Below, one piece after another: positions 56,601 through 63,624 of a stretch of 64,000 nt of DNA; the stretch's first letter is position 1; each line of letters opens with the position of its first letter. This DNA is from Hyphomicrobium sp. MC1. GTDB taxonomy: Bacteria > Pseudomonadota > Alphaproteobacteria > Rhizobiales > Hyphomicrobiaceae. The stretch spans positions 62,001-126,000 of the forward strand of contig NC_015717.1 in NCBI RefSeq assembly GCF_000253295.1, in the 5' to 3' direction. The translations under genes were made by a program, and so were the position numbers. A model generated the notes under the pieces. That model was given only the letters and a program-made list of their open reading frames with translations. It searched no databases and was not told the origin of the DNA.

Positions 56601-56729
56601 AGAAAGAACGGCTCACGCATCTCTTACAATTCAGGTTCTATCGAGAACGGCACCATAAATCGGGCGGTTGTCGACGTACTCGAGGGCACGAAGGTAGCCT
56701 TCGATAACAGAGGCCAGAAATACCATTGA
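53667..56729 (+). CDS. PHP-ABC ATPase (TrlF-like, SMC/Rad50-type)
   Basis: A 1020-residue protein. The N-terminal PHP phosphoesterase/nuclease domain has WDFHIHSP (H14, H16) and VSGSDAHC (D268, H270), typical metal ligands. An ABC/SMC ATPase follows: Walker A GNKGSGKS at 368-375, a coiled-coil insertion of several hundred Glu/Lys/Gln-rich residues, signature LSPGQRG from L900, Walker B IVLDQPEENLDN (D926, E929) and MVTHNPN. The order matches TrlF-type ATPases, in which ATP-driven conformational change is thought to gate the nuclease. The ATG at 53667 has GGGGG upstream; a GTG at 53619 is the alternative. It is the central gene of the cargo. Confidence 0.9.
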   Translation: MYSRGSEWREWDFHIHSPASFHWGGERLGSDSDRNNHLIDEMIRALDEARPIAFGLMDYWTFDGWFALKARQTQQGAPALTKTVFPGIELRLSAPMEGRLNAHVLFSNEINDQHLRDFLSRLTLELINQPLSPAALIEYARYAGADKLAKHGFDKRRIASDDADALRAGCEIAEVNVDSYKEAIRHVPGGRAIGFMPFSTNDGLASVKWCDHYAYALGLFESSPIFETRNPDLWAAFCGIETEANKDWLANFQAALKGVPRLAVSGSDAHCFRGNGNNDKRGYGDFPSDKRTWIKADPTWKGLLQVLKEPAKRSFLGGRPPKLDRINQGKTFYIDRIRISKTASSTLSETWLHGTEIPLNPDLVAIIGNKGSGKSALADIVALLGNSQQSAHFSFLKRDRFRGKAGEPARQFTGELAWLAGDPCVMGLADDPSPERVELVRYIPQGRFEALCNDHVSGKTDEFEKELREVIFSHVPSDIRLDALSFDQLIEKQESVFRARVNELRKSLRALNEQIVDIEDQLHPNVRKNLEEQIKLKTKQIEEHNIIKPPAPEPPTEELTPDQKQASARLAEIVTVLETLTAESKKAGEERRLIGRKQRSLRSINERTGLFEKQFATFVSEIADDLDLVGLKAEDFITLTVNTSLLKEHQDTLGAGDSEFAKKIESAAATQGAIVEEQKRLSKKLNEPQQKYQADVLALTQWQTALDVIEGSDTEPESLKGLQRRMAQIDELPTLLARQQTSRQQITRQIFLVLDEQRAAREALFAPLQQLIQSNSLIREEYKLQFQAKLLGSPEAIATNLFSAIKQSKGELRGEDESFGAVRTRFEKYQFNSSADAVGFAEDMAAVLGESAGIIHNIPGIRSLMRKGKDPADVYSYIFGLQYLEPKYTLLFQDTQIEQLSPGQRGALLLIFYLLVDRGRNPIVLDQPEENLDNETVVSLLVPVLNEAKKSRQIIMVTHNPNLAVVCDAEQIIHAVFDRKNGSRISYNSGSIENGTINRAVVDVLEGTKVAFDNRGQKYH

Positions 56730-56879
56730 GTGCTTACATGGCATAACGAAAGATTGGGCTTTCGGGTGGAAGCCTCCGAAGCTCAAGCCAGAACGACCCC
56801 GGATGCGAAGGATGTCGCTTACCCGACATCAGATGAGCCTAAGAAGCGCCATGAGTGCCCAATTTCTGACTGAGAAGGC

Positions 56880-57515
56880 ATGCCAATTAGATCGCGAGAA
56901 GAATTAGAGGAATTGCGACTTAAAGTTCAAAAGGGACTTTCGGGATCAATCTATAAGGAACTTGCCTATCGATGCTTCATCTTCGACTTCGACATGGCGA
57001 TCGCACTGCGAGAAAAACGCATCCCCGCGAGCAAAGCTATCGAAGCGGCGCTTCAAGCAATCCGAGGTGCCGGCCACGTCTTCCTCGAATACGAGCTTGT
57101 TGGCCGGGAAGAGAGCCTACAAGCGACCATCGGGCGGTTGGCGACGTTTGGCATGATTCAAAATATTACACATCTGGTGGAAGCCACGAAAATCGTCTGC
57201 GCTCGCCTGGAAATAAAAGAAAACGAAATCAAGAAAAGCTGGTATTGGGACTTTAGGAACGACCATACCCACATAGAACGCGAAATAAAGAAGGGAAAAA
57301 AGAAGGACGAAGAAGGAAAGAGAAAAGTCTTCAACATTCACGAAATGCCACCAGAGGTCACGAGCTTCGGCTCTATTAAGTACGCCTCTTACAGCGACGA
57401 CGTACATGGATATTCGCTTCAGACCTTTTCATTGGACCGTGGCTTGAGGGATTTATCGTTCGATCTGGCGAAGGTTTTTGAAGCCAGCATCCGAAAGATC
57501 AACACGCCATTATAG
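56880..57515 (+). CDS. Helical protein with HEPN-type RNase motif
   Basis: A 211-residue all-helical protein without signal or membrane segment. The motif R126-N-D-H-T-H131 (R-N-x3-H) in WDFRNDHTHIERE fits the catalytic R-phi-x3-H signature of HEPN ribonucleases, preceded by long helices (residues 30-115) as in that fold. A Lys-rich stretch (EIKKGKKKDEEGKRK) follows, which could bind RNA. Base use is clearly more AT-rich than the chromosome. Starting 150 bases after the PHP-ABC gene on the same strand, it is most likely the toxin arm of the module. The family assignment rests on the motif and helix pattern only. Confidence 0.8.
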   Translation: MPIRSREELEELRLKVQKGLSGSIYKELAYRCFIFDFDMAIALREKRIPASKAIEAALQAIRGAGHVFLEYELVGREESLQATIGRLATFGMIQNITHLVEATKIVCARLEIKENEIKKSWYWDFRNDHTHIEREIKKGKKKDEEGKRKVFNIHEMPPEVTSFGSIKYASYSDDVHGYSLQTFSLDRGLRDLSFDLAKVFEASIRKINTPL

Positions 57516-57605
57516 GTATAAGGCGCATCATCAAGCCAAATGCCGAACGCTCTGATTGGAACTTCGTCTTCCGTGGGTTATCCGCCAGCGCTGCGAGCGC
57601 CCTGT

Positions 57606-57708
57606 GCCAGAGGCCGCTTGGGTGTCGGCTCTTTCGTTTGCCACGCCGAACATTTCTAATGGCATCTTAAGCAGTTCGGAAGTCCGGGGAGCATCCGCGT
57701 GTGTTTGG
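57606..57708 (+). repeat. Diverged repeat, right copy
   Basis: Partner of 52098-52198, same orientation, about 70% identical by hand alignment. It lies 90 bases after the HEPN-like gene and before the convergent recombinase gene, so the two copies frame the cargo exactly. Confidence 0.65.
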
Positions 57709-57779
57709 CAACGACGTGAATGGAGAAGAGACTCACCATTCTCCGGAGTGCCGCGTTGGCCGTGATGATGACGTTGGGC

Positions 57780-59525
57780 TCAATCCTTAGGTGAAGCCCA
57801 GCGACGTTTCTGATCTTCCCACGATGTAGGCGGCGGCCCTTGCGTCACCAGCAGGTTGGCTGTCAGCTCCGGAGGCTGACGTCCCTGCAGGATCATTTTT
57901 GTGATCTCTGGTGCGAGGAAGCTCAGGCGCACGACGCGCGTGAAGTAGGTCGCGCTGGTCCCTGCTTCTGCAGCGAGCGTCGTCATGGTCCGATCATGGC
58001 TGGCACGATCCAGGATCCGGCGACAGCGATGTGCCTGCGCTAAGAGACGGATGAGACTGCGATCGGCATTACGCCGAGTAGGCCCCGTGGGGCCTTGAAT
58101 GAGCAGCTTGGTTTCCATGCCGGTGCGTTTGATGCGTGCCGGGAGTGACAGGGTTCTCGTTGGCCCATCGAGATTCTGCGGCAGACGTCGGATGTCGAGG
58201 TCAGGGGCCGTAACGTGCGGCACGGCATCGAGCCGAACGGTCAGCGCAACCTCTTTCGGAGCAACGACGACGCGCTCAATCAAAGCGCTCGCGATGGCAC
58301 GTCGATCCGATGGCGATTGGCTCGGCCAGCGCTCAGCAAATGCTACGGCCTGCATGATCAGGGCTTTCCGCTGGGCGACGGATGAAGGCCCCGCGACCTC
58401 GTGAATGAGCTCCTCGTCTCGCATCAATCGTATGATTTCGTCATCGATGATCGTTTCGAGATCGGATGCCGGAACACGACAGGCTTCACCAGATGCTCGT
58501 GGCCGCCCACGTTTGATCAGCGACTGGCTGATGTAGTAGCGGTAGCGCGTGCCCTTCTTGTTCGCGTGTGTCGGCGACATGCGATCACCGCTCGCATCAT
58601 AGACGAGGCCGGCAAGCAAGCTCGGATTGGCTGCTGTTGATCGGGTTACGCGCTCGACGCGGTTCTCGGCGAGTGCGGCCTGGACCATATCCCACAGAGC
58701 TTCATCAACGATTGCGTCGTGCAGACCGGGATAGGCCTTGTCTTTGTGGACGATCTCGCCGCGGTAGATGCGGTTCTTGAGCATCAGGTAGAGCGCGCCA
58801 CGGGCGAGGGGCTTCCCGCCACGAGGCATGCCAAAGCGATCGACGCTGCTCTTGCTGAGGATGCCGGCTGCGTCGAGATCTTCCTTGAGGGCGTGTACGG
58901 ACTTGAGGCCGGCGTAGCGGCGGAAGATGTCGCGGACACGCTCGGCTTCCGGCTCGTTGATGACGAGCTTCCTGTCGAGGACGTCGTAGCCGAGGGGTGG
59001 ATTGCCGCCCATCCACATGCCCTTCTGCTTCGACGCCGCGATCTTGTCACGGATGCGCTCGCTTGTGACCTCACGCTCGAACTGGGCGAATGAGAGAAGC
59101 ATGTTGAGTGTCAAGCGGCCCATCGAGGTGGTCGTATTGAACTGTTGCGTCACGGAGACGAATGACACGCCCTTGGCATCGAAGGCATCGACGATCTTGG
59201 CGAAGTCGTGCAGCGAACGCGTCAGCCGGTCGACTTTATAGACGACGACCGTGTCGATGCGGCCAGCAGCAATATCGGCGAGCAGGCGCTGGAGTGCTGG
59301 CCTCTCCATGGTACCGCCCGATATGCCGCCGTCATCGTACATCGCTTGTAGCGCGATCCAGCCAGCGGCCTTCTGGCTCCGAATATAAGCCTCGCACGCC
59401 TCACGCTGAGCATCGAGCGAGTTGAACTCTTGCTCGAGGCCCTCCTCGGAGGATTTGCGGGTGTAAATGGCGCAGCGGATGACCGCTGCGCCATTCGATC
59501 GGGGCGACCCGAGCTTCCTACTCAT
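57780..59525 (-). CDS. Large serine recombinase (integrase)
   Basis: A 581-residue resolvase/invertase-family recombinase. The catalytic domain starts AIYTRKSSEEG with nucleophile S25, then VVVYKVDRLTRSLHDFAKI and SFAQFEREVTSERIRDKI; the recombinase domain (KGMWMGGNPPLGYDV, YLMLKNRIYRGEIVHKD) and a zinc-ribbon region without the usual four cysteines follow. It presumably integrates and excises the island. The ATG overlaps the end of the DUF2924 gene by 8 bases, so the recombinase is translated with it. Confidence 0.93.
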   Translation of the reverse strand: MSRKLGSPRSNGAAVIRCAIYTRKSSEEGLEQEFNSLDAQREACEAYIRSQKAAGWIALQAMYDDGGISGGTMERPALQRLLADIAAGRIDTVVVYKVDRLTRSLHDFAKIVDAFDAKGVSFVSVTQQFNTTTSMGRLTLNMLLSFAQFEREVTSERIRDKIAASKQKGMWMGGNPPLGYDVLDRKLVINEPEAERVRDIFRRYAGLKSVHALKEDLDAAGILSKSSVDRFGMPRGGKPLARGALYLMLKNRIYRGEIVHKDKAYPGLHDAIVDEALWDMVQAALAENRVERVTRSTAANPSLLAGLVYDASGDRMSPTHANKKGTRYRYYISQSLIKRGRPRASGEACRVPASDLETIIDDEIIRLMRDEELIHEVAGPSSVAQRKALIMQAVAFAERWPSQSPSDRRAIASALIERVVVAPKEVALTVRLDAVPHVTAPDLDIRRLPQNLDGPTRTLSLPARIKRTGMETKLLIQGPTGPTRRNADRSLIRLLAQAHRCRRILDRASHDRTMTTLAAEAGTSATYFTRVVRLSFLAPEITKMILQGRQPPELTANLLVTQGPPPTSWEDQKRRWASPKD

Positions 59526-59997
59526 CCATCACGCCTCCGGTATTTCTTTCGGAGGCCAAACCGAAGAAGCGTGGTCCTGACCAATGGGTCCCGGTGATCT
59601 CCTTTGCGATCAGCGAAAGCGAGCGCCAACTCTGACCGCGCCACAGAAAGCCGTCCTCGGTGACAACCACCTCGTGGGTCTCACCTCGCCAGTCTCGGAC
59701 CAGTCGGGCGCCGGGCCTCAGCTCCAGTTGCTTCGGTCTGGTGATGTCGGATTTGATCTCCAGTTCGTCGGCAAGCGCGTCGAGTTGGCGCTTGGTCGCC
59801 GTACCAAGTCCCCCGAAAGCCCGCTCTTGGATCTTCCAGGCAACACCGAGTTCGATCACGGTGCGGTTCACGAACTTCGGCGGATAGGCCTTGTAGTATT
59901 GCCGCCATGCAAGGCGAAGCTCTCGATGGCTGAGCGAGGCAAGCGCGGCAACCTCCGTAGCGACCGCGTTGCTGGTTTGATCAGATGCCCTCGACAT
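59518..59997 (-). CDS. DUF2924 protein, recombinase companion
   Basis: A 159-residue protein with the DUF2924 pattern: LRLAWRQYYKAYPPKFVNRTVIELGVAWKIQERAFGGL and PGARLVRDWRGETHEVVVTEDGFLWRGQSWRSLSLIAKEITGTHWSGPRFFGL. These genes are found almost always just upstream of this class of serine recombinase in alphaproteobacterial islands, so a directionality or DNA-binding role is likely. It overlaps the recombinase gene by 8 bases. Confidence 0.88.
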   Translation of the reverse strand: MSRASDQTSNAVATEVAALASLSHRELRLAWRQYYKAYPPKFVNRTVIELGVAWKIQERAFGGLGTATKRQLDALADELEIKSDITRPKQLELRPGARLVRDWRGETHEVVVTEDGFLWRGQSWRSLSLIAKEITGTHWSGPRFFGLASERNTGGVMDE

Positions 59998-60000
59998 ATC

Positions 60001-60288
60001 TCAACCCTTCTGCAGCCGATAAGCTCGGCGGCCGGATATTGTGTCGAGATTGAAAGAGAAGCCGCGCGCTTTGAGCCGGCTCAGGGCGCCGAGCACCGAA
60101 TGCCGCTGCCATCCGGTCGCTTCGACGAGTTCATCGGCCGTCGCGCCGCGCTTGGTGGCCAGACAGTCGATGATCACTCCGAGTTTGCCGCCGGGGTGTG
60201 GCTGGGGAGGAATTTGCTCGGTGTTAGGCGTCAACGCGGCTGGCGGTTTTCGTGCTGCATTCGAGCTTGCATTGCCAGATTTGGCCAT
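60001..60288 (-). CDS. DUF3489 winged-helix protein, recombinase companion
   Basis: A 95-residue protein: a polar N-terminal half rich in Ala, Asn and Pro and a C-terminal winged helix (GKLGVIIDCLATKRGATADELVEATGWQRHSVLGALSRL, GRRAYRL), the DUF3489 pattern. It starts the three-gene recombinase unit; GAGGA lies 7 bases before the ATG at 60288. It could regulate the integrase promoter. Its stop is 3 bases before the DUF2924 start. Confidence 0.87.
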   Translation of the reverse strand: MAKSGNASSNAARKPPAALTPNTEQIPPQPHPGGKLGVIIDCLATKRGATADELVEATGWQRHSVLGALSRLKARGFSFNLDTISGRRAYRLQKG

Positions 60289-60829
60289 CGGGTGATCCTC
60301 ATGTGCGGCCACGCCCTATGCATGGCCTTGCACCACCCGAAGCCCCGGAATTCTTCACCGAGGCGGAAACCCTTGCCGCTCGTAGCAGCAAGGCATGACG
60401 ACAGTACCGCTCCAATCAGCAGGGAAGTCCAGTCGGAAAGAGGCGTATGCAGACAATATCTCTGGCCCCAATACATTGAGAGTAGTGCGATATTTCGGGA
60501 GCTTTTTCTAGCGATACCGAAGGTTCGAATCCCGCTCGCTCCGCCATAAATTATTGAATACAAATAAGAAAATTCGTCTCCCCGCCGTGGTCGCGTATTC
60601 CTGCGCACTATCCGGGCCTTAGCGCGTGGTGACCGCCGACACGTGACCGAGAGATGGATTTCGGACCGCAATTACGAGGCCGTCGTGCCGAAAGTCTCCT
60701 ATCGGCTTTCAGGTGGTACCACTGTGTCGGGTGGAATTGGTTCGACACCGGCGAGGTGAAGTCGCTTGCTTACGAGACGGTGGGCGAGCTCACGCCGAAT
60801 TCGAGGCGAAGGACCGCGGTCGGTAAAGG
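60289..60829. other. Right end of the island and flanking gap
   Basis: This 541-base stretch holds the promoter side of the recombinase unit, the degenerate tRNA-Ser copy and about 270 bases up to the next gene. A 146-codon frame on the minus strand (60231-60671) crosses the attachment repeat and has no believable protein features. Confidence 0.45.
60517..60557 (+). repeat. Right attachment repeat (tRNA-Ser 3' end remnant)
   Basis: Degenerate copy of 51970-52010 with intact TTCGAAT loop and CTCCGCCA end. Two of the T-stem pairs are broken and there is no tRNA 5' part upstream, so it is a remnant rather than a gene. It marks the right end of the island. Confidence 0.75.
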
Positions 60830-61270
60830 TCAGTGCACCGTTCCGCCCACGGCGACGCCCCGTCCATCCAACCACGCTGCGTTCAACGCTTGCGCGTCGG
60901 ACAGCGCGTTGTGCGGCGTCTCGGAATAGAGTGGTTGCTGCAGCACGAGCCGGACCTCCAGCGTGGCCGGTCCCACGAGGCGGTTACCCTTGCTGAGAAA
61001 GCCTAAGAATTTGGCGAGGTCCTCGGGCCAATCTGCGATGACCGTCTCGCCGCGGTGGGTCTGGAGGAAGACTGCGAGGCGGCCCCTGAGCGCGTCGTCG
61101 GATTCCGGCTGTTGGCCAAGGCAAGGAATCACATTGACCTTCACCCAGGGGTCCAGCTTTTTCGGCAGCTGGCGGACGCCATAGAACTCGCCGCTGTTGT
61201 CGGACACCAGGCCGAGCGAAATCAGCTCCCCCTGAAAGCCATTGAATTCCGCATCAAGAAACAAAGTCAT
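60830..61270 (-). CDS. DEDD-type 3'-5' exonuclease-like protein
   Basis: A 146-residue RNase H-fold protein. It begins TLFLDAEFNGFQGELISLGLV, where D-x-E supplies two metal ligands, has IADWPEDLAKFL in the middle and PHNALSDAQALNAAW near the end, the H-x5-D pattern of DEDDh exonucleases. It resembles short exoribonucleases of the Rv2179c type. The start at 61270 has GGGG 6 bases upstream; an ATG at 61282 adds four residues. The surroundings are mobile-element-like. Confidence 0.78.
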   Translation of the reverse strand: MTLFLDAEFNGFQGELISLGLVSDNSGEFYGVRQLPKKLDPWVKVNVIPCLGQQPESDDALRGRLAVFLQTHRGETVIADWPEDLAKFLGFLSKGNRLVGPATLEVRLVLQQPLYSETPHNALSDAQALNAAWLDGRGVAVGGTVH

Positions 61271-61304
61271 CCTTCGCCCCATTTTGGCGGCGGGGACCGG
61301 CACC

Positions 61305-61436
61305 CTAATCCTTCTCCTTGAACCAGGCCAACTGATCGCCCAAGACTTGTTCCATCACTTTGAGGTCCTCGTTACTGAGGTTCGCAACCTTCGGCGGCGG
61401 CAGGGACAACGGGTGGCCCTATCGCGGCAGCGCCAT
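61305..61436 (-). pseudogene. Short ORF with an in-frame TAG near the start
   Basis: From the ATG at 61436 the frame reads MALPR, then TAG, then GHPLSLPPPKVANLSNEDLK and on to WFKEKD and a stop at 61305. The part after the TAG looks like a real small protein (amphipathic helix, acidic and basic residues), and it ends 34 bases before the exonuclease-like gene on the same strand. Either the first codons are not used (a TTG at 61412 could serve) or the gene is broken by one base change. Confidence 0.35.
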
Positions 61437-61489
61437 GTCATTCCATCAAGCGAAACTTGAGCGGATGCCGGCCTTGGCGCCATTTCTTG

Positions 61490-61768
61490 TCACGCGGCTC
61501 GCATTTCCAGTCTGACGGGTTTCGCGTCGGCGCCATCGCCGTATCTGCGCCCCGGCAAGAGGTCTTCGACGACGTCGGCGGCGCCGCGCAGGATCGCCTC
61601 ACGCAATCTGAGCGGATGGGCCACCCCATGCTCGGCTGCTGTGAACAACCTGGCGATCATTTCGTAAACTGTGAGGGGGATACCGCGGTCCGCCACCTCG
61701 CACACTACGCTGTCCAGCACCTGGTAGAAATCTTCCAGCTCTTCCGCCGTGAATCGGTATGTCGCCAT
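61490..61768 (-). CDS. Small hypothetical protein, helical
   Basis: A 92-residue soluble protein beginning MATYRFTAEELEDFYQVLDSVVCEVADRGIPLTVYEMIARLFTAA. It is alpha-helical with acidic first and basic last parts (GRRYGDGADAKPVRLEMRAA). GGAAGAGG precedes the ATG closely, and a possible upstream frame ends exactly at the ATG (TGATG). I recognise no family; it belongs to the accessory stretch right of the island. Confidence 0.6.
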   Translation of the reverse strand: MATYRFTAEELEDFYQVLDSVVCEVADRGIPLTVYEMIARLFTAAEHGVAHPLRLREAILRGAADVVEDLLPGRRYGDGADAKPVRLEMRAA

Positions 61769-62010
61769 CAAGCCTCTTCCATCCTCCGCGCGAACCGCAT
61801 CATCCGGCGCGCCCACCAGGACGGAATCATGATCCTCGACAAAATCCCGTCACGTTTCTGAATCACCCACCGGCTTTCGGCATGTTCTCCACAGCTTGCG
61901 CACATCAGCACTCCGTCAGCGCCGTTTGCGGCTGCTCCTATAGACGCGCTCAAACGCAAACCGGCAGTGAAAGGACTCCTTGCGAGTGGTTGACCGGTGA
62001 CCAGAACCAC
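61768..62010 (-). CDS. Possible small coupled ORF upstream
   Basis: An 80-codon frame whose TGA overlaps the ATG of the next gene by one base. Its last 45 residues (CASCGEHAESRWVIQ, MIPSWWARRMMRFARRMEEA) look more protein-like than the first 35; an internal ATG at the MCASCGE position may be the true start. The CxxC could bind a metal. No family recognised. Confidence 0.3.
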   Translation of the reverse strand: MVLVTGQPLARSPFTAGLRLSASIGAAANGADGVLMCASCGEHAESRWVIQKRDGILSRIMIPSWWARRMMRFARRMEEA

Positions 62011-62907
62011 TCGCCCGACGATGTTTTCGTCGGATTGCGGATGTGTTTCACGACCTCAAGAAAGAGTTGTTCGATTTTTCAGCGACCCAGTAAGCGTGCT
62101 TCTGGGCATCATCGTTGGCAGTGTTTTCTTGGCATGCCTCGGATTCATCGGGCTCGACCTGAACTGGGGCTTAGATACTTTTCTCGATTTGGTGTGAGGC
62201 CGGACCGCTGCTCATGAACGTAAGATGCATGCTGCTGCCGCGAAGGCGAAGATTGCCATCGACAAATGCGAGGCAGAGAAGCTGCCGCTGTGGCTGATCT
62301 TCAAACCCAGCATGATGCAGCGGTTGCGGAAGTAACGGTGTGTGAGCAGGCATAGGAAAACCATCGAAGCCACGGCGGTCCGGATGCCATGTGCGATGGC
62401 AGCCGTACGCCATCGCTGAATACTCACGGACAGCTTAACGCCCCCAAACGTGTTGTCTGTAGCACAGGTAGCATCGCCAATTGGTGCAAATGGAAAGAAT
62501 GCTGGCATAGGGCGCCGCCGTCGGTTCGTCCCAATTACAGACATCGGCTTGGTATGCGGAGCTACCGTCGGCTTCCACTGGCAGACGTCGGCATTTGGGT
62601 TAGGAGCCGACGTCACAAACGATCCAGGTATCTTCGACCCTAAGCGGCAATCACGCAAACGTAGCACCTTATAGCTCGAGGCAGCGCTCGGCCAAGAAAG
62701 CGTACGCGTCTGCCAAGGATCTAAAGATTGGAAGCCCGCAAGTCGAGTGTATTTCTCATCCAAAAGCTCGCCACTCGATGAATTCTGTCGCCTAGAAACA
62801 CTCGCGGACGTCGGCTCTTCAAGAATTGGATGCGGAATTGAAAGACACGTATCTTCGCGATGAGCGAAGCAGAGATGGTCTGTCTCGTTCACTCGGAGCT
62901 TTCGGCG
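61769..62907. other. Gene-poor accessory stretch
   Basis: Over 1.1 kb without a confident gene. A short GTG frame on the plus strand (61997-62197) ends with a good membrane helix (VSVLLGIIVGSVFLACLGFIG) and could be a 66-residue membrane peptide. A 314-codon frame on the minus strand (62212-63156) runs through the start of the DUF417 gene and has random-looking composition. The stretch probably contains decayed genes. Confidence 0.4.
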
Positions 62908-63525
62908 ATGTACAATTTTTTCTGGTCTATCTTGGAGTTCATCGCATCCCCCCTCTCTTATCGTATGGGGATCGCAGCTACAAAAATCGCAATAGCAATC
63001 GTGTTTATTTGGATCGGCGCGCTGAAATTTGTGCCGTACGAAGCCGATAGCATTACGCCGTTCGTCGCGAACAGCCCCCTGATGTCGTTCTTTTATGAGC
63101 ATCCTGCAGACTACAAAATTCACCTCACACACGAGGGTGAATTGAAGCCAGAGCAACGTGCATGGCAGACATCAAATAACACGTACGGCTTTTCCAAGGG
63201 GCTAGGCACCGTAGAACTTGTTATCGGCTTCCTGACATTGGCCGGACTATTCTCAATGCGTCTGGGCCTTGTCGGTACAGCACTCGCTTTCGCCACACCA
63301 TTCGTAACGCTGTCGTTCTTGCTTACCACGCCTGAGGCTTGGGTGCCGGCGCTCGGGGATGCTGAGCATGGATTTCCATTTTTGTCCGGTGCAGGCCGTC
63401 TTGTCTTGAAAGACACGGTCATTCTTGCCGGTGCCTGGTTGGTGCTTGTCGATACGGCGCGGCGATTGCTTGGCGAAATGAATACCTCCACCGCGCGAAC
63501 AAGCACGAAATTGTCAGCCCTATAA
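62908..63525 (+). CDS. DUF417 (RclC/YkgB-like) membrane protein
   Basis: A 205-residue inner membrane protein with four helices. Family landmarks are AIAIVFIWIGALKFVPYEADSITPFVANSPLMSFFY, YGFSKGLGTVELVIGFLTLAG, FATPFVTLSFLLTTPEAWVP and FPFLSGAGRLVLKDTVIL. RclC belongs to the reactive-chlorine stress regulon of E. coli; here no rclA or rclR is in view. GGAG lies 9 bases before the ATG at 62908. The gene is followed by an MBL-fold gene, possibly in one unit. Confidence 0.9.
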   Translation: MYNFFWSILEFIASPLSYRMGIAATKIAIAIVFIWIGALKFVPYEADSITPFVANSPLMSFFYEHPADYKIHLTHEGELKPEQRAWQTSNNTYGFSKGLGTVELVIGFLTLAGLFSMRLGLVGTALAFATPFVTLSFLLTTPEAWVPALGDAEHGFPFLSGAGRLVLKDTVILAGAWLVLVDTARRLLGEMNTSTARTSTKLSAL

Positions 63526-63624
63526 CATTTTTATTTGGCTGGCTGGCAACCCAAACCGGACTGCCTTACGGGTGGCATCCATGGCCACGTCGATCGCAAA
63601 TATCCCTGTGAACGGAGACCTTCG

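Larger units (their letters stand above)
51970..60557. mobile_element. Genomic island in tRNA-Ser(CGA) with defence-like cargo
   Basis: The element is bounded by the intact tRNA-Ser 3' end and its degenerate copy 8.5 kb further on. At its right end it carries a large serine recombinase and the DUF2924/DUF3489 genes that travel with this recombinase type. The cargo on the left is a TIR gene, a PHP-ABC ATPase gene and a HEPN-like gene, with visibly lower GC content than the flanking chromosome. Six mismatches between the end repeats suggest an old insertion or a different tRNA-Ser as the source of the right end. Confidence 0.78.

Noticed and set aside
60517..60557. A second tRNA-Ser gene
   Set aside because: Only the T-arm and 3' end are present, with broken stem pairs and no anticodon arm upstream.
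60231..60671. A 146-codon minus-strand frame across the right attachment repeat
   Set aside because: It overlaps the DUF3489 gene start and the tRNA remnant, and has no ribosome binding site or family features.
62212..63156. A 314-codon open frame on the minus strand
   Set aside because: It runs antisense through the start of the well-supported DUF417 gene, has random-looking composition and no recognisable domain; GC-rich DNA gives such frames by chance.
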